Source: a bacterium | GTDB lineage: Bacteria; SZUA-79; Acidulodesulfobacterales; Acidulodesulfobacteraceae | Length of the DNA stretch: 18,263 nt | NCBI GenBank assembly: GCA_021791295.1 | Contig: JAJYWW010000176.1 | Location: 1 to 18,263 of the forward strand | Reading direction: 5' to 3' | Shown: positions 7,751 through 15,258 of the stretch, piece by piece | Position numbering within the stretch: position 1 is the stretch's first letter | Layout of the letters: every line of letters starts with the position of its first letter | The notes under the pieces: model-generated | Told to the model about the DNA's origin: nothing | What the model saw: the letters and a program-made list of their open reading frames with translations, nothing else | Database searches by the model: none | Position numbers and translations under genes: made by a program

Positions 7751-8527
7751 TTATCTGTCTTTTAATATCTGCCTCGGATTAAAAATCATAAGGACACCTT
7801 CGCCGTCGTTTTCATCGTTTTCAAAACTCATAAAGGCCGAAGGCGGCGGAGGAAGAGGACTCGACAGCTTTACTGCCGCTACGGACTGCGAATCGAAGTA
7901 CCCGTTTCCTGAAGATTTAACTAATCTTACGTTATAAATTCTGCCGGATTTGGAAATCTGAAAAGCCACTATGGATTTATAATTTAGATAATGGTTAAGG
8001 GATATGCCGAAATTAGGAATTATAGCGGAAATAATTTTATTTACGTAACCCTGAAATCTATGAACGTTTCCCTTTATAAGCGACTGATTAAGTTTTCCGT
8101 ATGCGTTATTAAGGCTTATCCTGTTTTGCAGATTGGCGTAAACGCTGGACGACAAAGCCGGAACATAAGGATGCGGCGGAGCGTATCTTCTGGGCGTAAC
8201 CTGTTTTTGCACAGTCTTCTTAGGATAAACCATAGATGAAGGCGTCTTAACGAGCGGAACTGAAACGGGCTTTGCCGCTTTTATCGGAGAAGGTCTGCTC
8301 GGAGTATGTTCGGATAATTTCGGGTTAGGCGGATAAAGTATGGATTTTACCGAGGCAAGAGGCCCCGGAACCCTGCTTACTACGCTTACGACTACTTTTG
8401 AACCTATAGATTGAATCTGCGGCCTATATTTTATAGAAAGGTATAATATCAGCCCTATCAATAATATGTGAAAAATTGCCGAATAAAAAATATATAAGCC
8501 TATACCTTTATTATTTTCATTAAACAT
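7751..8527 (-). CDS. tolA: TolA/TonB-family energy-transducing protein
   Basis: This protein is expected to sit in the inner membrane with TolQ and TolR and reach across the periplasm. In the 258 residues there is a single N-terminal membrane anchor (about 10-32, IFYSAIFHILLIGLILYLS). A proline-rich linker follows (about 54-130, many PP, PxP and KxP pairs such as PPNPKLSEHTPSRPSPIK). The C-terminal TonB-type domain (about 165-250) carries YVNKIISAII, VAFQISKSGRIYNVRLVKSSG and the closing LSSPLPPPP. It lacks the long Ala/Lys helix of the E. coli TolA and is built more like TonB, as in many non-enteric Tol operons. Position between tolR and tolB is the main argument for a Tol rather than a Ton role; the symbol is assigned by context. 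It begins 8 bp after tolR. Confidence 0.8.
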   Translation of the reverse strand: MFNENNKGIGLYIFYSAIFHILLIGLILYLSIKYRPQIQSIGSKVVVSVVSRVPGPLASVKSILYPPNPKLSEHTPSRPSPIKAAKPVSVPLVKTPSSMVYPKKTVQKQVTPRRYAPPHPYVPALSSSVYANLQNRISLNNAYGKLNQSLIKGNVHRFQGYVNKIISAIIPNFGISLNHYLNYKSIVAFQISKSGRIYNVRLVKSSGNGYFDSQSVAAVKLSSPLPPPPSAFMSFENDENDGEGVLMIFNPRQILKDR

Positions 8528-8535
8528 AATACTTC

Positions 8536-8991
8536 TTATCTGCCTGCCGCTCCCGTCAATTTGGGGTTGGCGGTTACCATTCCGATTTTAGTAATTCCCG
8601 CTTCTTTTATCGCCGCCATAACTTTTATAACGTATCCGTAAGGCAGAGAAGAACTTGCCTTAAGAAATATCTGCTTATCCGTCCTGTGCCTGTAAATCGC
8701 AGAAAGTTTCTGCGTCAAAACGGGCAGACCGACCCTGAATTTATTGATATAAACGGCTCTGTCAGAGGTTACCGCAACTACTATCGTTTTTTCCGGAGCT
8801 TTTAACGCATGCGCGGCGGCAGTCGGCAGATGAACTCTTATGCCGTGCACCAATATAGGAGCCGTAACCATAAAAATCACCAGCAATACAAGCATTACGT
8901 CGACAAAAGGAGTTATATTTATCTCCGACATAAGCCTGTAGCCGGATACCCCTGTTTTCTTATCGTCTTTATCGTCAAAAGGAGTAAACAT
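8536..8991 (-). CDS. tolR: TolR/ExbD-family proton-channel protein
   Basis: TolR forms, with TolQ, the inner-membrane channel that uses the proton gradient to drive TolA. It is 151 residues long with a short cytoplasmic N-terminus, one transmembrane helix (about 30-48) and a periplasmic domain. The motif SEINITPFVDVMLVLLVIF contains the essential helix aspartate (Asp31), the equivalent of Asp23 in E. coli. The periplasmic part ends in the ExbD-like KQIFLKASSSLPYGYVIKVM. It follows tolQ by 10 bp, with AGGAAA as ribosome binding site. ExbD would be equally compatible by sequence; the tolB/cpoB context favours TolR. Confidence 0.92.
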   Translation of the reverse strand: MFTPFDDKDDKKTGVSGYRLMSEINITPFVDVMLVLLVIFMVTAPILVHGIRVHLPTAAAHALKAPEKTIVVAVTSDRAVYINKFRVGLPVLTQKLSAIYRHRTDKQIFLKASSSLPYGYVIKVMAAIKEAGITKIGMVTANPKLTGAAGR

Positions 8992-9001
8992 AAATAGTTT
9001 C

Positions 9002-9739
9002 CTATAAAATCTGCCTTTCGATAATAGTCATAAATTCATAAGCAAAATCTACCATTTCGTTGACTATGACTCTTACTTTATTGGAATAATAATTATAAGC
9101 TATAACCGCGGGTATAGCGGCAAAAAGTCCGGCGGCGGTAGCTATTAGAGAGTCGGCTATTCCGGGCGCTACTACTGCAAGACCGGCGGTTCCGGCCCTC
9201 TGGATACTTTCAAAAGACGTCATTATGCCCCAAACCGTTCCGAAAAGACCTATGAAAGGAGCGGTAGAGCCGACCGTAGCAAGAAAAGGCAGGGAAACTT
9301 CAAGTTTTGCTATAGATGAAAGCTGAGATTTTTTTAATGCCCTTTCCACATAAGCTAAATTTTCTTCATTTCTTTCTTTATCGCTTTTTTGCTGATCGTC
9401 CGCCGTTTTTTTCTTAATATTCAGCAATTCTTTATATGTTATATTAAACATAAAAGCTATAGGACTGTAATCCAAATTTCTTGCGGCGGTATAAACATAA
9501 TCGAGTCTTTTAGATTCCCAGAAAAGATCAAGAAATTCTTTGTCCTCTTTTCTTGCTTTTCCCAGATAACGAAGCTTGTAAAATATAATAGCCCATGATA
9601 TTAAAGAAAATACAAAAAGCAAAAGCAAAACTAATTTTACTACGATATTAGTCGTAAGAATATGGGACAATATATTCATAGTGCCCGCGCTTCCTGCAAC
9701 GACACCCAAGGCGTTTCCGCCTGTAATTTTATCTATCAT
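9002..9739 (-). CDS. tolQ: TolQ/ExbB-family proton-channel protein
   Basis: TolQ is the three-helix inner-membrane subunit that surrounds TolR. In 245 residues there is a first helix at about 33-53 (KLVLLLLFVFSLISWAIIFY), a long cytoplasmic loop with charged residues, and a second helix containing the family signature GSTAPFIGLFGTVWGIM (about 156-172). A third helix follows with GIADSLIATAAGLFAAIPAVIAYN. The conserved Gly, Pro and Thr residues of the channel are all present. As first gene of the Tol cluster, it faces nrdJ across a 184-bp shared control region. A TATAAT lies on its strand near 9826-9831, but I see no convincing -35 for it. The start ATG has AGG and, further upstream, GGAGGA. 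Confidence 0.93.
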   Translation of the reverse strand: MIDKITGGNALGVVAGSAGTMNILSHILTTNIVVKLVLLLLFVFSLISWAIIFYKLRYLGKARKEDKEFLDLFWESKRLDYVYTAARNLDYSPIAFMFNITYKELLNIKKKTADDQQKSDKERNEENLAYVERALKKSQLSSIAKLEVSLPFLATVGSTAPFIGLFGTVWGIMTSFESIQRAGTAGLAVVAPGIADSLIATAAGLFAAIPAVIAYNYYSNKVRVIVNEMVDFAYEFMTIIERQIL

Positions 9740-9854
9740 TATAAACCTGAGTTCCTCCGATTTTATTTTTTTTAACGTTTCTTAGCTTGCCATGGTTTAT
9801 TTATTTGAATTTTATATGTTTTTAGATTATAAATCTTTTTTTTAAAAAAATCTA

Positions 9855-9883
9855 TTGACAAAAAAATAATTACAATATATTGT
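9855..9883 (+). promoter_or_regulatory. Probable nrdJ promoter
   Basis: A perfect -35 hexamer TTGACA (9855-9860) is followed after 17 bp by TATTGT (9878-9883), a 4/6 match to the -10 consensus; TATATT (9876-9881) at 15 bp is the alternative. Transcription would begin near 9890, about 35 nt before the nrdJ start codon. The -10 region lies inside the first NrdR-box-like palindrome, so repressor binding would block polymerase. Confidence 0.6.
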
Positions 9884-9885
9884 AT
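9870..9885 (+). promoter_or_regulatory. NrdR box 1 (putative)
   Basis: The stretch contains ACAATATATTGT, which fits the core of the known NrdR box (ACWATATAWWGT type) at every core position, and 14 bases (9871-9884) form a perfect palindrome. It overlaps the -10 of the nrdJ promoter. NrdR is a zinc-finger/ATP-cone repressor of ribonucleotide reductase genes; nrdR itself is not in the window. Confidence 0.72.
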
Positions 9886-9900
9886 AGAAATAAAAAATAT

Positions 9901-9916
9901 TATCTATATATTGAGG
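9901..9916 (+). promoter_or_regulatory. NrdR box 2 (putative)
   Basis: CTATATATTG (9904-9913) repeats the NrdR core, with weaker outer bases, exactly 31 bp downstream of the corresponding core in box 1. NrdR boxes are typically paired at an integer number of helical turns, so both would lie on the same DNA face. This copy touches the GAGGAG ribosome binding site of nrdJ. Confidence 0.65.
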
Positions 9917-9923
9917 AGCGATT

Positions 9924-12374
9924 ATGAAAAAACAAAATTCGGATATTTTAAGCAACGATCCGCTTGCGGAAAAATTTTCGGAAAATGCCGTTACCGTCCT
10001 AAAAAAAAGATACTTGGCTAAAGATGAAAAAGGCGAAATCATCGAAACCATAACAGGACTATTTAAGAGAGTCGCCGAAAACATATCGTCGGCAGACTTA
10101 AATTACGGCAAATCCGCAAAAGATGCGAAAACTACGGCAAACATTTTTTTTGAAGAAATGTCTTCCCTGCGCTTTCTTCCCAATTCGCCTACCTTAATGA
10201 ATGCGGGAAGGCCTCTGCAGCAGCTTTCGGCTTGCTTCGTACTGCCTATAGAAGATTCTATGGAATCGATATTCGAAACTATAAAAAATACGGCGCTTAT
10301 ACATCAGAGCGGCGGCGGAACAGGTTTTTCTTTTTCGTCTTTAAGGCCGAAAAACGATACGGTGCACTCGACTAAGGGCGTTTCAAGCGGTCCGGTTTCT
10401 TTTATGCAGGTATTTAACAGCGCCACCGAAGCTATCAAGCAGGGGGGGACAAGGCGCGGCGCCAATATGGGCATTTTAAGGATAGACCATCCGGATATAA
10501 TAGATTTTATTACCTCGAAGAAAGATACGTCAAAATTAAACAATTTCAATATTTCCGTAGCAATTACGGAAGATTTTATGAACCATGCTTTAAAAAATGA
10601 AGACTATCCGTTAATAAACCCAAGGAATAACGAAACAGTAAAATATTTAAACGCAAAAGAGGTTTTCGATTTAATCGTAGAAACGGCATGGTCGAGCGGC
10701 GAACCGGGAATAGTCTTTATCGACAGAATTAACAAGCTAAATCCGGTGCCGAATGCCGGAAAAATAGAAGCGACCAATCCTTGCGGGGAACAGCCTTTAG
10801 TCGCTTATGAATCCTGCAACTTAGGGTCTATTAACATCGGGAAATTCGTAAAGGAAAATAAAATTAAAAAAGATACGGCTAATCTTGCGGAATATCTGAA
10901 AAAACTTGAAAGCAATCCTGACGATATCATTGACGGCTATCTCGGCTGTATAGACTTTGATAAACTTAAACAAACCGTTCATACAGCCGTTCATTTTTTA
11001 GATAACGTAATAGAAAAAAACCGTTATCCTTTAGAAAAAATTAAAAAAATGACGCTTTCAAATAGAAAAATAGGGCTCGGAATAATGGGATATGCCGATA
11101 CGCTGATAAAATTGGGCGTACCTTACGACAGCGATCTTGCGCTTAAAATAGCCGAAAATATCATGGGTTTTATAGATAAGGAGTCTAAAGTAAAATCGGA
11201 AGAGCTTGGGATAGAACGCGGCAGTTTTCCGAATTTTAAAGGTTCTTTGTGGGAAGAAAAAGGATTCAAGGCAATGAGAAACGGCACGACCACTACGATA
11301 GCGCCTACCGGAACTATAAGTATGATAGGCGGTGCTTCGAGCGGCATAGAACCTCTTTTCGCATTGGCTTATGAAAGGCGCGTACTGGATAAACAAAGAT
11401 TAATAGAAACGGATAAAAATCTTAAAGCCGTTCTGGAAGCGATGGGCGTATATTCCGATAAATTAATAGATTATATAGCTAAAAACGGCAGTCTCGGAAA
11501 AACTTATAAAAAAGATATAGCTGATTTACTAACGGAAAAAGAATACGAATACTTAAGCAGAATATTTATAACGTCGCATGACATTACGCCGAAATGGCAC
11601 GTTATGACGCAGGCGGCTTTTCAAAAATTTACCGATAATGCGGTAAGTAAAACGGTTAATTTTCCTAACTATGCAAAAAAAGAAGATATAGAAGAGGTTT
11701 ACACACTTGCCTTTAATCTTAATTTAAAAGGCATAACCGTATATAGGGACGGTTCAAGGGAGCAGGTATTGACCGCAGGTTCTTCCGGAAGTTCTAAAGA
11801 GAAAGAAATAAAAGAAACATCGAACCAAAAAAGCGGCGGGCAGATAGAACCAAGAAAACGTCCCGATATAATAAAAGGAGTGACCGTTAAAACCGTTACC
11901 GGATGCGGACCTATGTACGTTACTATCAACTACGACGAAAACGGTAATCCTTTCGAAATATTTAACTCTATAGGCAAATCAGGCGGCTGCGCCCAGTCGC
12001 AAACTGAATCCACCGGAAGAATGGTAAGCTTAGCATTGAGGTCGGGAATAGGCGCTGAAGAAATAATAAACCAGCTAAAAGGCATAAGATGCAACATTCC
12101 ATACGGTTTCGGAGGTAATATAATATACTCGTGCGCAGACGCGATAGGCAAGGCTCTCGAAAAAAGCCTGAACGAAAAAATAATTTCTCTGGAAAACCTA
12201 TCGTCCGACGCAAAAAAGCCGGTAACGGCATCGTCAATAAACTCCGCCGGTACGCATTCTAAAAACCATACGGTTCAAGGAAGGGGGGCATGCCCCTCCT
12301 GCGGCGGCTCAAACCTTAAACATGCCGAAGGCTGTACGGTATGTTTGGACTGCGGTTATTCCGATTGCGGCTGA
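9924..12374 (+). CDS. nrdJ: Adenosylcobalamin-dependent (class II) ribonucleoside-diphosphate reductase
   Basis: The enzyme reduces ribonucleotides to deoxyribonucleotides using vitamin B12 coenzyme as radical source, so it works with or without oxygen and needs no small subunit. The 816 residues contain the redox cysteines Cys104 (LSACFVLP) and Cys298 (YESCNLGSI), and the active-site loop NPCGEQ with Asn285, radical-bearing Cys287 and Glu289. Also present are the nucleotide-binding QSGGGTGFSFS and GGTRRGANMG, and APTGTISMIGG for the phosphates. Near the C-terminus lie the TSCPD-type domain (about 660-750, VTGCGPMYVTINYD and SGGCAQSQTES) and a Cys-rich tail (CPSC, CTVC, CLDC, DCG), which probably both binds zinc and shuttles electrons to the active site. 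There is no N-terminal ATP-cone. GAGGAG precedes the ATG. Likely repressed by NrdR through two boxes upstream. Confidence 0.96.
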   Translation: MKKQNSDILSNDPLAEKFSENAVTVLKKRYLAKDEKGEIIETITGLFKRVAENISSADLNYGKSAKDAKTTANIFFEEMSSLRFLPNSPTLMNAGRPLQQLSACFVLPIEDSMESIFETIKNTALIHQSGGGTGFSFSSLRPKNDTVHSTKGVSSGPVSFMQVFNSATEAIKQGGTRRGANMGILRIDHPDIIDFITSKKDTSKLNNFNISVAITEDFMNHALKNEDYPLINPRNNETVKYLNAKEVFDLIVETAWSSGEPGIVFIDRINKLNPVPNAGKIEATNPCGEQPLVAYESCNLGSINIGKFVKENKIKKDTANLAEYLKKLESNPDDIIDGYLGCIDFDKLKQTVHTAVHFLDNVIEKNRYPLEKIKKMTLSNRKIGLGIMGYADTLIKLGVPYDSDLALKIAENIMGFIDKESKVKSEELGIERGSFPNFKGSLWEEKGFKAMRNGTTTTIAPTGTISMIGGASSGIEPLFALAYERRVLDKQRLIETDKNLKAVLEAMGVYSDKLIDYIAKNGSLGKTYKKDIADLLTEKEYEYLSRIFITSHDITPKWHVMTQAAFQKFTDNAVSKTVNFPNYAKKEDIEEVYTLAFNLNLKGITVYRDGSREQVLTAGSSGSSKEKEIKETSNQKSGGQIEPRKRPDIIKGVTVKTVTGCGPMYVTINYDENGNPFEIFNSIGKSGGCAQSQTESTGRMVSLALRSGIGAEEIINQLKGIRCNIPYGFGGNIIYSCADAIGKALEKSLNEKIISLENLSSDAKKPVTASSINSAGTHSKNHTVQGRGACPSCGGSNLKHAEGCTVCLDCGYSDCG

Positions 12375-12414
12375 TGCAATAATTATAATTATACAACATA
12401 ATCAACATAGTCCG

Positions 12415-12438
12415 CCGGCTGTTTAGAAAGACGGCCGG
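12415..12438 (+). repeat. Small GC-rich hairpin after nrdJ
   Basis: CCGGCTGT (12415-12422) pairs with ACGGCCGG (12431-12438), including one G-U pair, around an 8-base loop. No T-run follows, so it is not itself a terminator; it may protect the nrdJ mRNA end together with the stronger hairpin downstream. Confidence 0.4.
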
Positions 12439-12456
12439 GTAAAACAATCCTAATAT

Positions 12457-12505
12457 AAATTCCCCGCATATAGTATTTAATAAATATGCGGGGAATTTTC
12501 GTTTT
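12457..12505 (+). terminator. Rho-independent terminator of nrdJ
   Basis: A perfect 15-bp stem (12457-12471 with 12484-12498; core TTCCCCGCATAT) closes a 12-base loop and is followed by TCGTTTT. It lies 82 bp after the nrdJ stop. It separates nrdJ from the hemerythrin operon. The stem flanks also give an A-run on the other side, so it could work in both directions. Confidence 0.82.
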
Positions 12506-12700
12506 CTACTTCCGCATAAAAAAATAAATCGTTATTTATAATTTATTAAATTAATAAATTAATTTGTGACTTTAGTCAATTTTATAAATTAGTTTTATGA
12601 TAAAATAAATATATATAATAGAAACCGAAAGCTGCTGAAATATGCGGAATATTCAAATATATATAAATAATAACTAAATAAAACTAAATAAGGAGAAATT
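12499..12700 (+). promoter_or_regulatory. Promoter region of the hemerythrin-DUF2249 operon
   Basis: This very AT-rich stretch of about 200 bp holds no gene. It contains the Crp/Fnr-like site at 12564-12581. Candidate -10 hexamers follow it: TATGAT (12596-12601), TAAAAT (12601-12606) and a perfect TATAAT (12614-12619). None has a good -35 hexamer at 17 bp, which is what an activator-dependent promoter would look like. With TAAAAT as -10 the site would be centred near -41. Confidence 0.5.
12564..12581 (+). promoter_or_regulatory. Crp/Fnr-family-like operator, copy 1
   Basis: TTGTGACTTTAGTCAATT has the form TTGTGA-N6-TCAATT, with one full arm like the Crp/HcpR-type half site TTGTGA and the minimal TGA-N6-TCA dyad. 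The same element, 16 of 18 bases identical, stands before the MIP18 gene at 15658-15675. Which regulator binds is not known; candidates are NO- or O2-sensing members (HcpR, DNR or FNR types). Confidence 0.6.
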
Positions 12701-13180
12701 ATGAATACTTACGCCGAAAACGACGCTAAACTTAACCCGCTCGACGCTTTAAGAGAGGAGCATACGGAAATAAGAACCGCTTTAAGTAAATTTGAAAATA
12801 TTTTAAAAAAAATACCGGCAGGCGTTTCAGATTCTGAACTTAATGAAATATCCGAATATTTAGATAAAGACATCGAAGTGCATTTCAAAAGAGAAGAAGA
12901 TGCTTTATTTCCCGTTTTGGGCAATTATATAGGCATAGAAACGGGACCTATAAACGTTATGATAATAGAACATAATAGCTGCAGAGAATTAACCGGCGAT
13001 TTAAAGAAAAAAATAGAAGGTAAAGACTATAAGTCTATAGTGTCTGCAGGGAAAGCATTGATAGAGCTTTTATCCGAACATGAAGACAAAGAAGACGGCA
13101 TATTGTTTCAGATTGCAGAAATGCAGCTTAGTCATGACGAAAAACAGGATATTATGAAAAAAATTATTGCGATTAATTAA
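12701..13180 (+). CDS. Hemerythrin HHE-domain protein
   Basis: This 159-residue four-helix protein is predicted to bind a di-iron centre. The ligand set of the hemerythrin-like (HHE) family is complete: His21 (REEHTEI), His61 and Glu65 (EVHFKREED), His91 (IIEHNSC), and His127 and Glu131 (LSEHEDKED). This resembles the C-terminal domain of RIC/YtfE, which repairs NO- and peroxide-damaged Fe-S clusters, but the N-terminal Cys-bearing ScdA domain is absent. Oxygen, NO or iron handling are the reasonable roles; the neighbours (a tandem DUF2249 protein and, convergently, a MIP18 Fe-S assembly factor and an NnrS/oxidase-like membrane protein) favour NO or oxidative stress. AAGGAG precedes the ATG. 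The last six codons and the stop are part of a 19-bp perfect inverted repeat. Confidence 0.88.
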   Translation: MNTYAENDAKLNPLDALREEHTEIRTALSKFENILKKIPAGVSDSELNEISEYLDKDIEVHFKREEDALFPVLGNYIGIETGPINVMIIEHNSCRELTGDLKKKIEGKDYKSIVSAGKALIELLSEHEDKEDGILFQIAEMQLSHDEKQDIMKKIIAIN

Positions 13181-13224
13181 TACCTTAACTTTAATTAATC
13201 GCAATAATTAAATTTAATTTTTTA
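13162..13224 (+). terminator. 19-bp perfect inverted repeat spanning the hemerythrin stop codon, possible attenuator
   Basis: Bases 13162-13180 and 13191-13209 are exact reverse complements around the 10-base loop TACCTTAACT. The right arm reads TTAATTAATCGCAATAATT. A run of six T follows at 13218-13223, nine bases after the stem. The hairpin lies between two genes of one operon, so it could be a partial terminator or an mRNA processing/stability element that sets the ratio of hemerythrin to DUF2249 protein. Confidence 0.55.
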
Positions 13225-13249
13225 AAAAAAATAAGGAGAATATAATATT

Positions 13250-13789
13250 ATGAAAGACGTAATGGACTTAAAAAAAATAACGCTCGACGTAAGGGAAGAC
13301 ATTAAAAGCGGAAACGATCCGTTTAAAAAAATAATGGAAGCGGTTAATAATTTAAATGAAGCAGAAGCTCTTGTTTTAATTAACAGTTTCGAACCATTTC
13401 CACTTTATTCGGTTTTAAAAAACAAAGGCTTTGAACATATAACCAATAATAAGCCTGATGGATTCGAAATAATTTTTTTCAGAAGCGGCGGCGAAATAAA
13501 ACCGATAAAAGTCTCCGAAGAAGCAGACGAAAACAAATTCGACGACGAGGATTTAAAAAACCTTGCGCACAAACAGAATATTATTGAACTTGACGTCAGA
13601 GGGCTTGAGCCGCCTCAGCCGCTTTTAAAAATATTTGCGGCGCTGGAAAACTTAAAGAACGACGAAACTATCCATATGATACACGAAAGAAAACCCATAC
13701 ATCTGTATCCAAGATTAAAAGATGCCGGTTATAAATTCTTGACGGAAGAAACTGGGGGCGACCTTTATACGATAAAAATTTGGAAATAA
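13250..13789 (+). CDS. Tandem DUF2249-domain protein
   Basis: The 179 residues contain two copies of DUF2249, a small TusA/SirA-like fold. Copy one (about 9-76) has ITLDVREDIKSGNDPF and NSFEPFPLYSVLKNKGF. Copy two (about 112-179) has IELDVRGLEPPQPLLKI and HERKPIHLYPRLKDAGYKF, ending in the usual TIKIW. A short acidic linker (EEADENKFDDEDLK) joins them. The molecular role of DUF2249 is not established; such genes occur with hemerythrins and denitrification or NO-response genes. It has no membrane segment and should be cytoplasmic. It lies 69 bp after the hemerythrin gene with its own AAGGAG, so an operon is likely despite the hairpin between them. The gene is convergent with the membrane-protein gene downstream. 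Confidence 0.82.
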   Translation: MKDVMDLKKITLDVREDIKSGNDPFKKIMEAVNNLNEAEALVLINSFEPFPLYSVLKNKGFEHITNNKPDGFEIIFFRSGGEIKPIKVSEEADENKFDDEDLKNLAHKQNIIELDVRGLEPPQPLLKIFAALENLKNDETIHMIHERKPIHLYPRLKDAGYKFLTEETGGDLYTIKIWK

Positions 13790-13855
13790 AATAAAAGCAA
13801 GAACCTGCACAAAATATAACAGGCAATCGGCAATAACGCAATAAAAAATAAATCG

Positions 13856-13903
13856 AGGCGATAATGGCGTCAAAATTCAAATTTAATGCCGTTATCGCCT
13901 TTT
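13856..13903. terminator. Bidirectional terminator between convergent operons
   Basis: AGGCGATAATGGC (13856-13868) pairs with GCCGTTATCGCCT (13888-13900), 13 bp with one G-T pair. On the plus strand TTT follows directly and TTTTT comes a little later; on the minus strand CGATTTATTTTTT follows. It sits midway between the ends of the DUF2249 gene and the membrane-protein gene and can serve both. Confidence 0.75.
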
Positions 13904-13918
13904 AAATTCCGGTTTTTC

Positions 13919-15175
13919 TTACCGCCCCATAGAAAATATATGCAGCATAAGCAGTATGGATGCCGCAAAAAGAACTGCGGCGGCAAGCTGTACCAAATAA
14001 AATATCCAAAAAATAGAACCTGCCATAAACATTGCAAATATTACATATTCAAAATATTTAGTTTTTAAATCCGAAAACAGTTTTCCGTAAGCTCCTTTTT
14101 TTGCCTTTTCAAAAGCCTTTAGACTTATGAGAAACGGAAATATTTTATGCAGGAAACCTATAATTACCATTCCGGCAAAGCTGAACAGGCCTAAGAAAGC
14201 GAATATATAATAAAGATAATAATCGCCGTTCATACCGATTAATACGAATAATTTTTCCTGCGGAACGATATTTATAATCAGACCGGCAAGTACCGCCGCA
14301 ACTAAAAATATAATGCCGGCATAAAGATAAAACGTCGTAATATCAAACTTTTTCTTAATCCGTTTTAACATAAGACCTAAAAATATATAGCAGTACAAAA
14401 GGATGCCTGCACCTAAAAGCCATCCTCCCGCTTCATTAAAATAAATATGAACGGCCGACACGTTTCCGAAAAATGAAGATGCGAGCATAGCTATAATCCC
14501 TGCGTTAATAACGGTTAAATCCGTTTTCCAGTATAAATTATCCGGCGCTTTAGTCATATAAAACATCGGCAGCAGCCTGTATGAAACTGCTATAAAAAGC
14601 ATTATTACAAAACCTACAAACATAAGATAAATATGGCCTTGCAATATATCGTAAATGTTCAGCCCTATTTTAAAATAAAAAGTTAAAGCCAAATACAGCC
14701 CTATGGTCAATCCTATAAGGAGATAAGAATACGAGAATGCTATTCCCAAAGAAGAATAATCCCATTTCTTAACCTTCTTTATACTTATCAAAATGTTTAT
14801 ATTATAAGTTAGAACCGATACAAAAAGCAGGATGCCGCCAGCGGTTATTACAGCGCCCCAGAGATAATGCATTCCAATGACGAAAAGCAATAAAGAAATT
14901 ACGTATACGTAATAAACCGGAATAAAAAGCTTTTCGTAAGCAATTTTCACGCCGAGCGCCACCGGCAAAAGCATATAAGAAGCCCCCATAATTACCATGA
15001 GCAAAAAACCGAGCGTAAATATGTGCGTAAGGGCTATTATTTTATTATTCATAAAAAAATATCCGTTAAAACTCTTATAATCAAAAAACATCACTGCGAA
15101 AAAAACCGGCAAAAAAATAAGCGCGGTTTTTATATGTTTTAATGCTATTTCAATAGAACTATCCGTTGTATTCAT
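13919..15175 (-). CDS. Polytopic membrane protein resembling heme-copper oxidase subunit I/NnrS-type proteins
   Basis: This 418-residue protein is almost entirely transmembrane, with about 12 predicted helices. Three histidines fall in motifs that recall CcoN-like or NnrS-like heme-binding proteins: His51 in ALTHIFTLGFLL followed by GASYMLLPV, His181 in LQGHIYLMFVGFV followed by VSYRLLPMF, and His343 in FLHKIFPFLI. The paired 'H...G...YxLLP' pattern occurs twice, suggesting an internal repeat. The full set of six metal-binding histidines of a real heme-copper oxidase, including the His-Tyr copper site, is not visible, so proton-pumping oxidase activity is not claimed. A heme-containing membrane protein involved in NO or O2 handling is the best inference. 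It starts 83 bp after the MIP18 gene on the same strand, with AAGGA upstream, and shares the terminator with the DUF2249 gene. Confidence 0.68.
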   Translation of the reverse strand: MNTTDSSIEIALKHIKTALIFLPVFFAVMFFDYKSFNGYFFMNNKIIALTHIFTLGFLLMVIMGASYMLLPVALGVKIAYEKLFIPVYYVYVISLLLFVIGMHYLWGAVITAGGILLFVSVLTYNINILISIKKVKKWDYSSLGIAFSYSYLLIGLTIGLYLALTFYFKIGLNIYDILQGHIYLMFVGFVIMLFIAVSYRLLPMFYMTKAPDNLYWKTDLTVINAGIIAMLASSFFGNVSAVHIYFNEAGGWLLGAGILLYCYIFLGLMLKRIKKKFDITTFYLYAGIIFLVAAVLAGLIINIVPQEKLFVLIGMNGDYYLYYIFAFLGLFSFAGMVIIGFLHKIFPFLISLKAFEKAKKGAYGKLFSDLKTKYFEYVIFAMFMAGSIFWIFYLVQLAAAVLFAASILLMLHIFSMGR

Positions 15176-15258
15176 ATGTTTTATTACCGTCCTTTTTTAT
15201 GCTTTTATTATATTTTGTTTTATATCGTCAATTTTTTGCTTACCGCATTATTAAGAAA

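Noticed and set aside
9740..9923. Cobalamin riboswitch before the B12-dependent nrdJ
   Set aside because: The likely leader is only about 35 nt and the whole gap is 184 bp of AT-rich sequence without the B12-box or a complex fold; the paired NrdR boxes explain the control better.
9842..10084. Minus-strand open frame over the nrdJ promoter and start
   Set aside because: It overlaps the nrdJ promoter elements and 5' coding region and has no recognisable protein features.
11058..11396. Open reading frame antisense to nrdJ
   Set aside because: It lies wholly inside a confident, conserved gene, has no ribosome binding site or family features, and is an expected by-product of the codon use; the same holds for the other antisense frames in nrdJ and in the Tol block.
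13919..15175. Naming the membrane protein NnrS or cytochrome oxidase subunit I outright
   Set aside because: It shares His/Gly/Pro motifs with both, but the complete ligand set of neither can be seen, so only a resemblance is reported.
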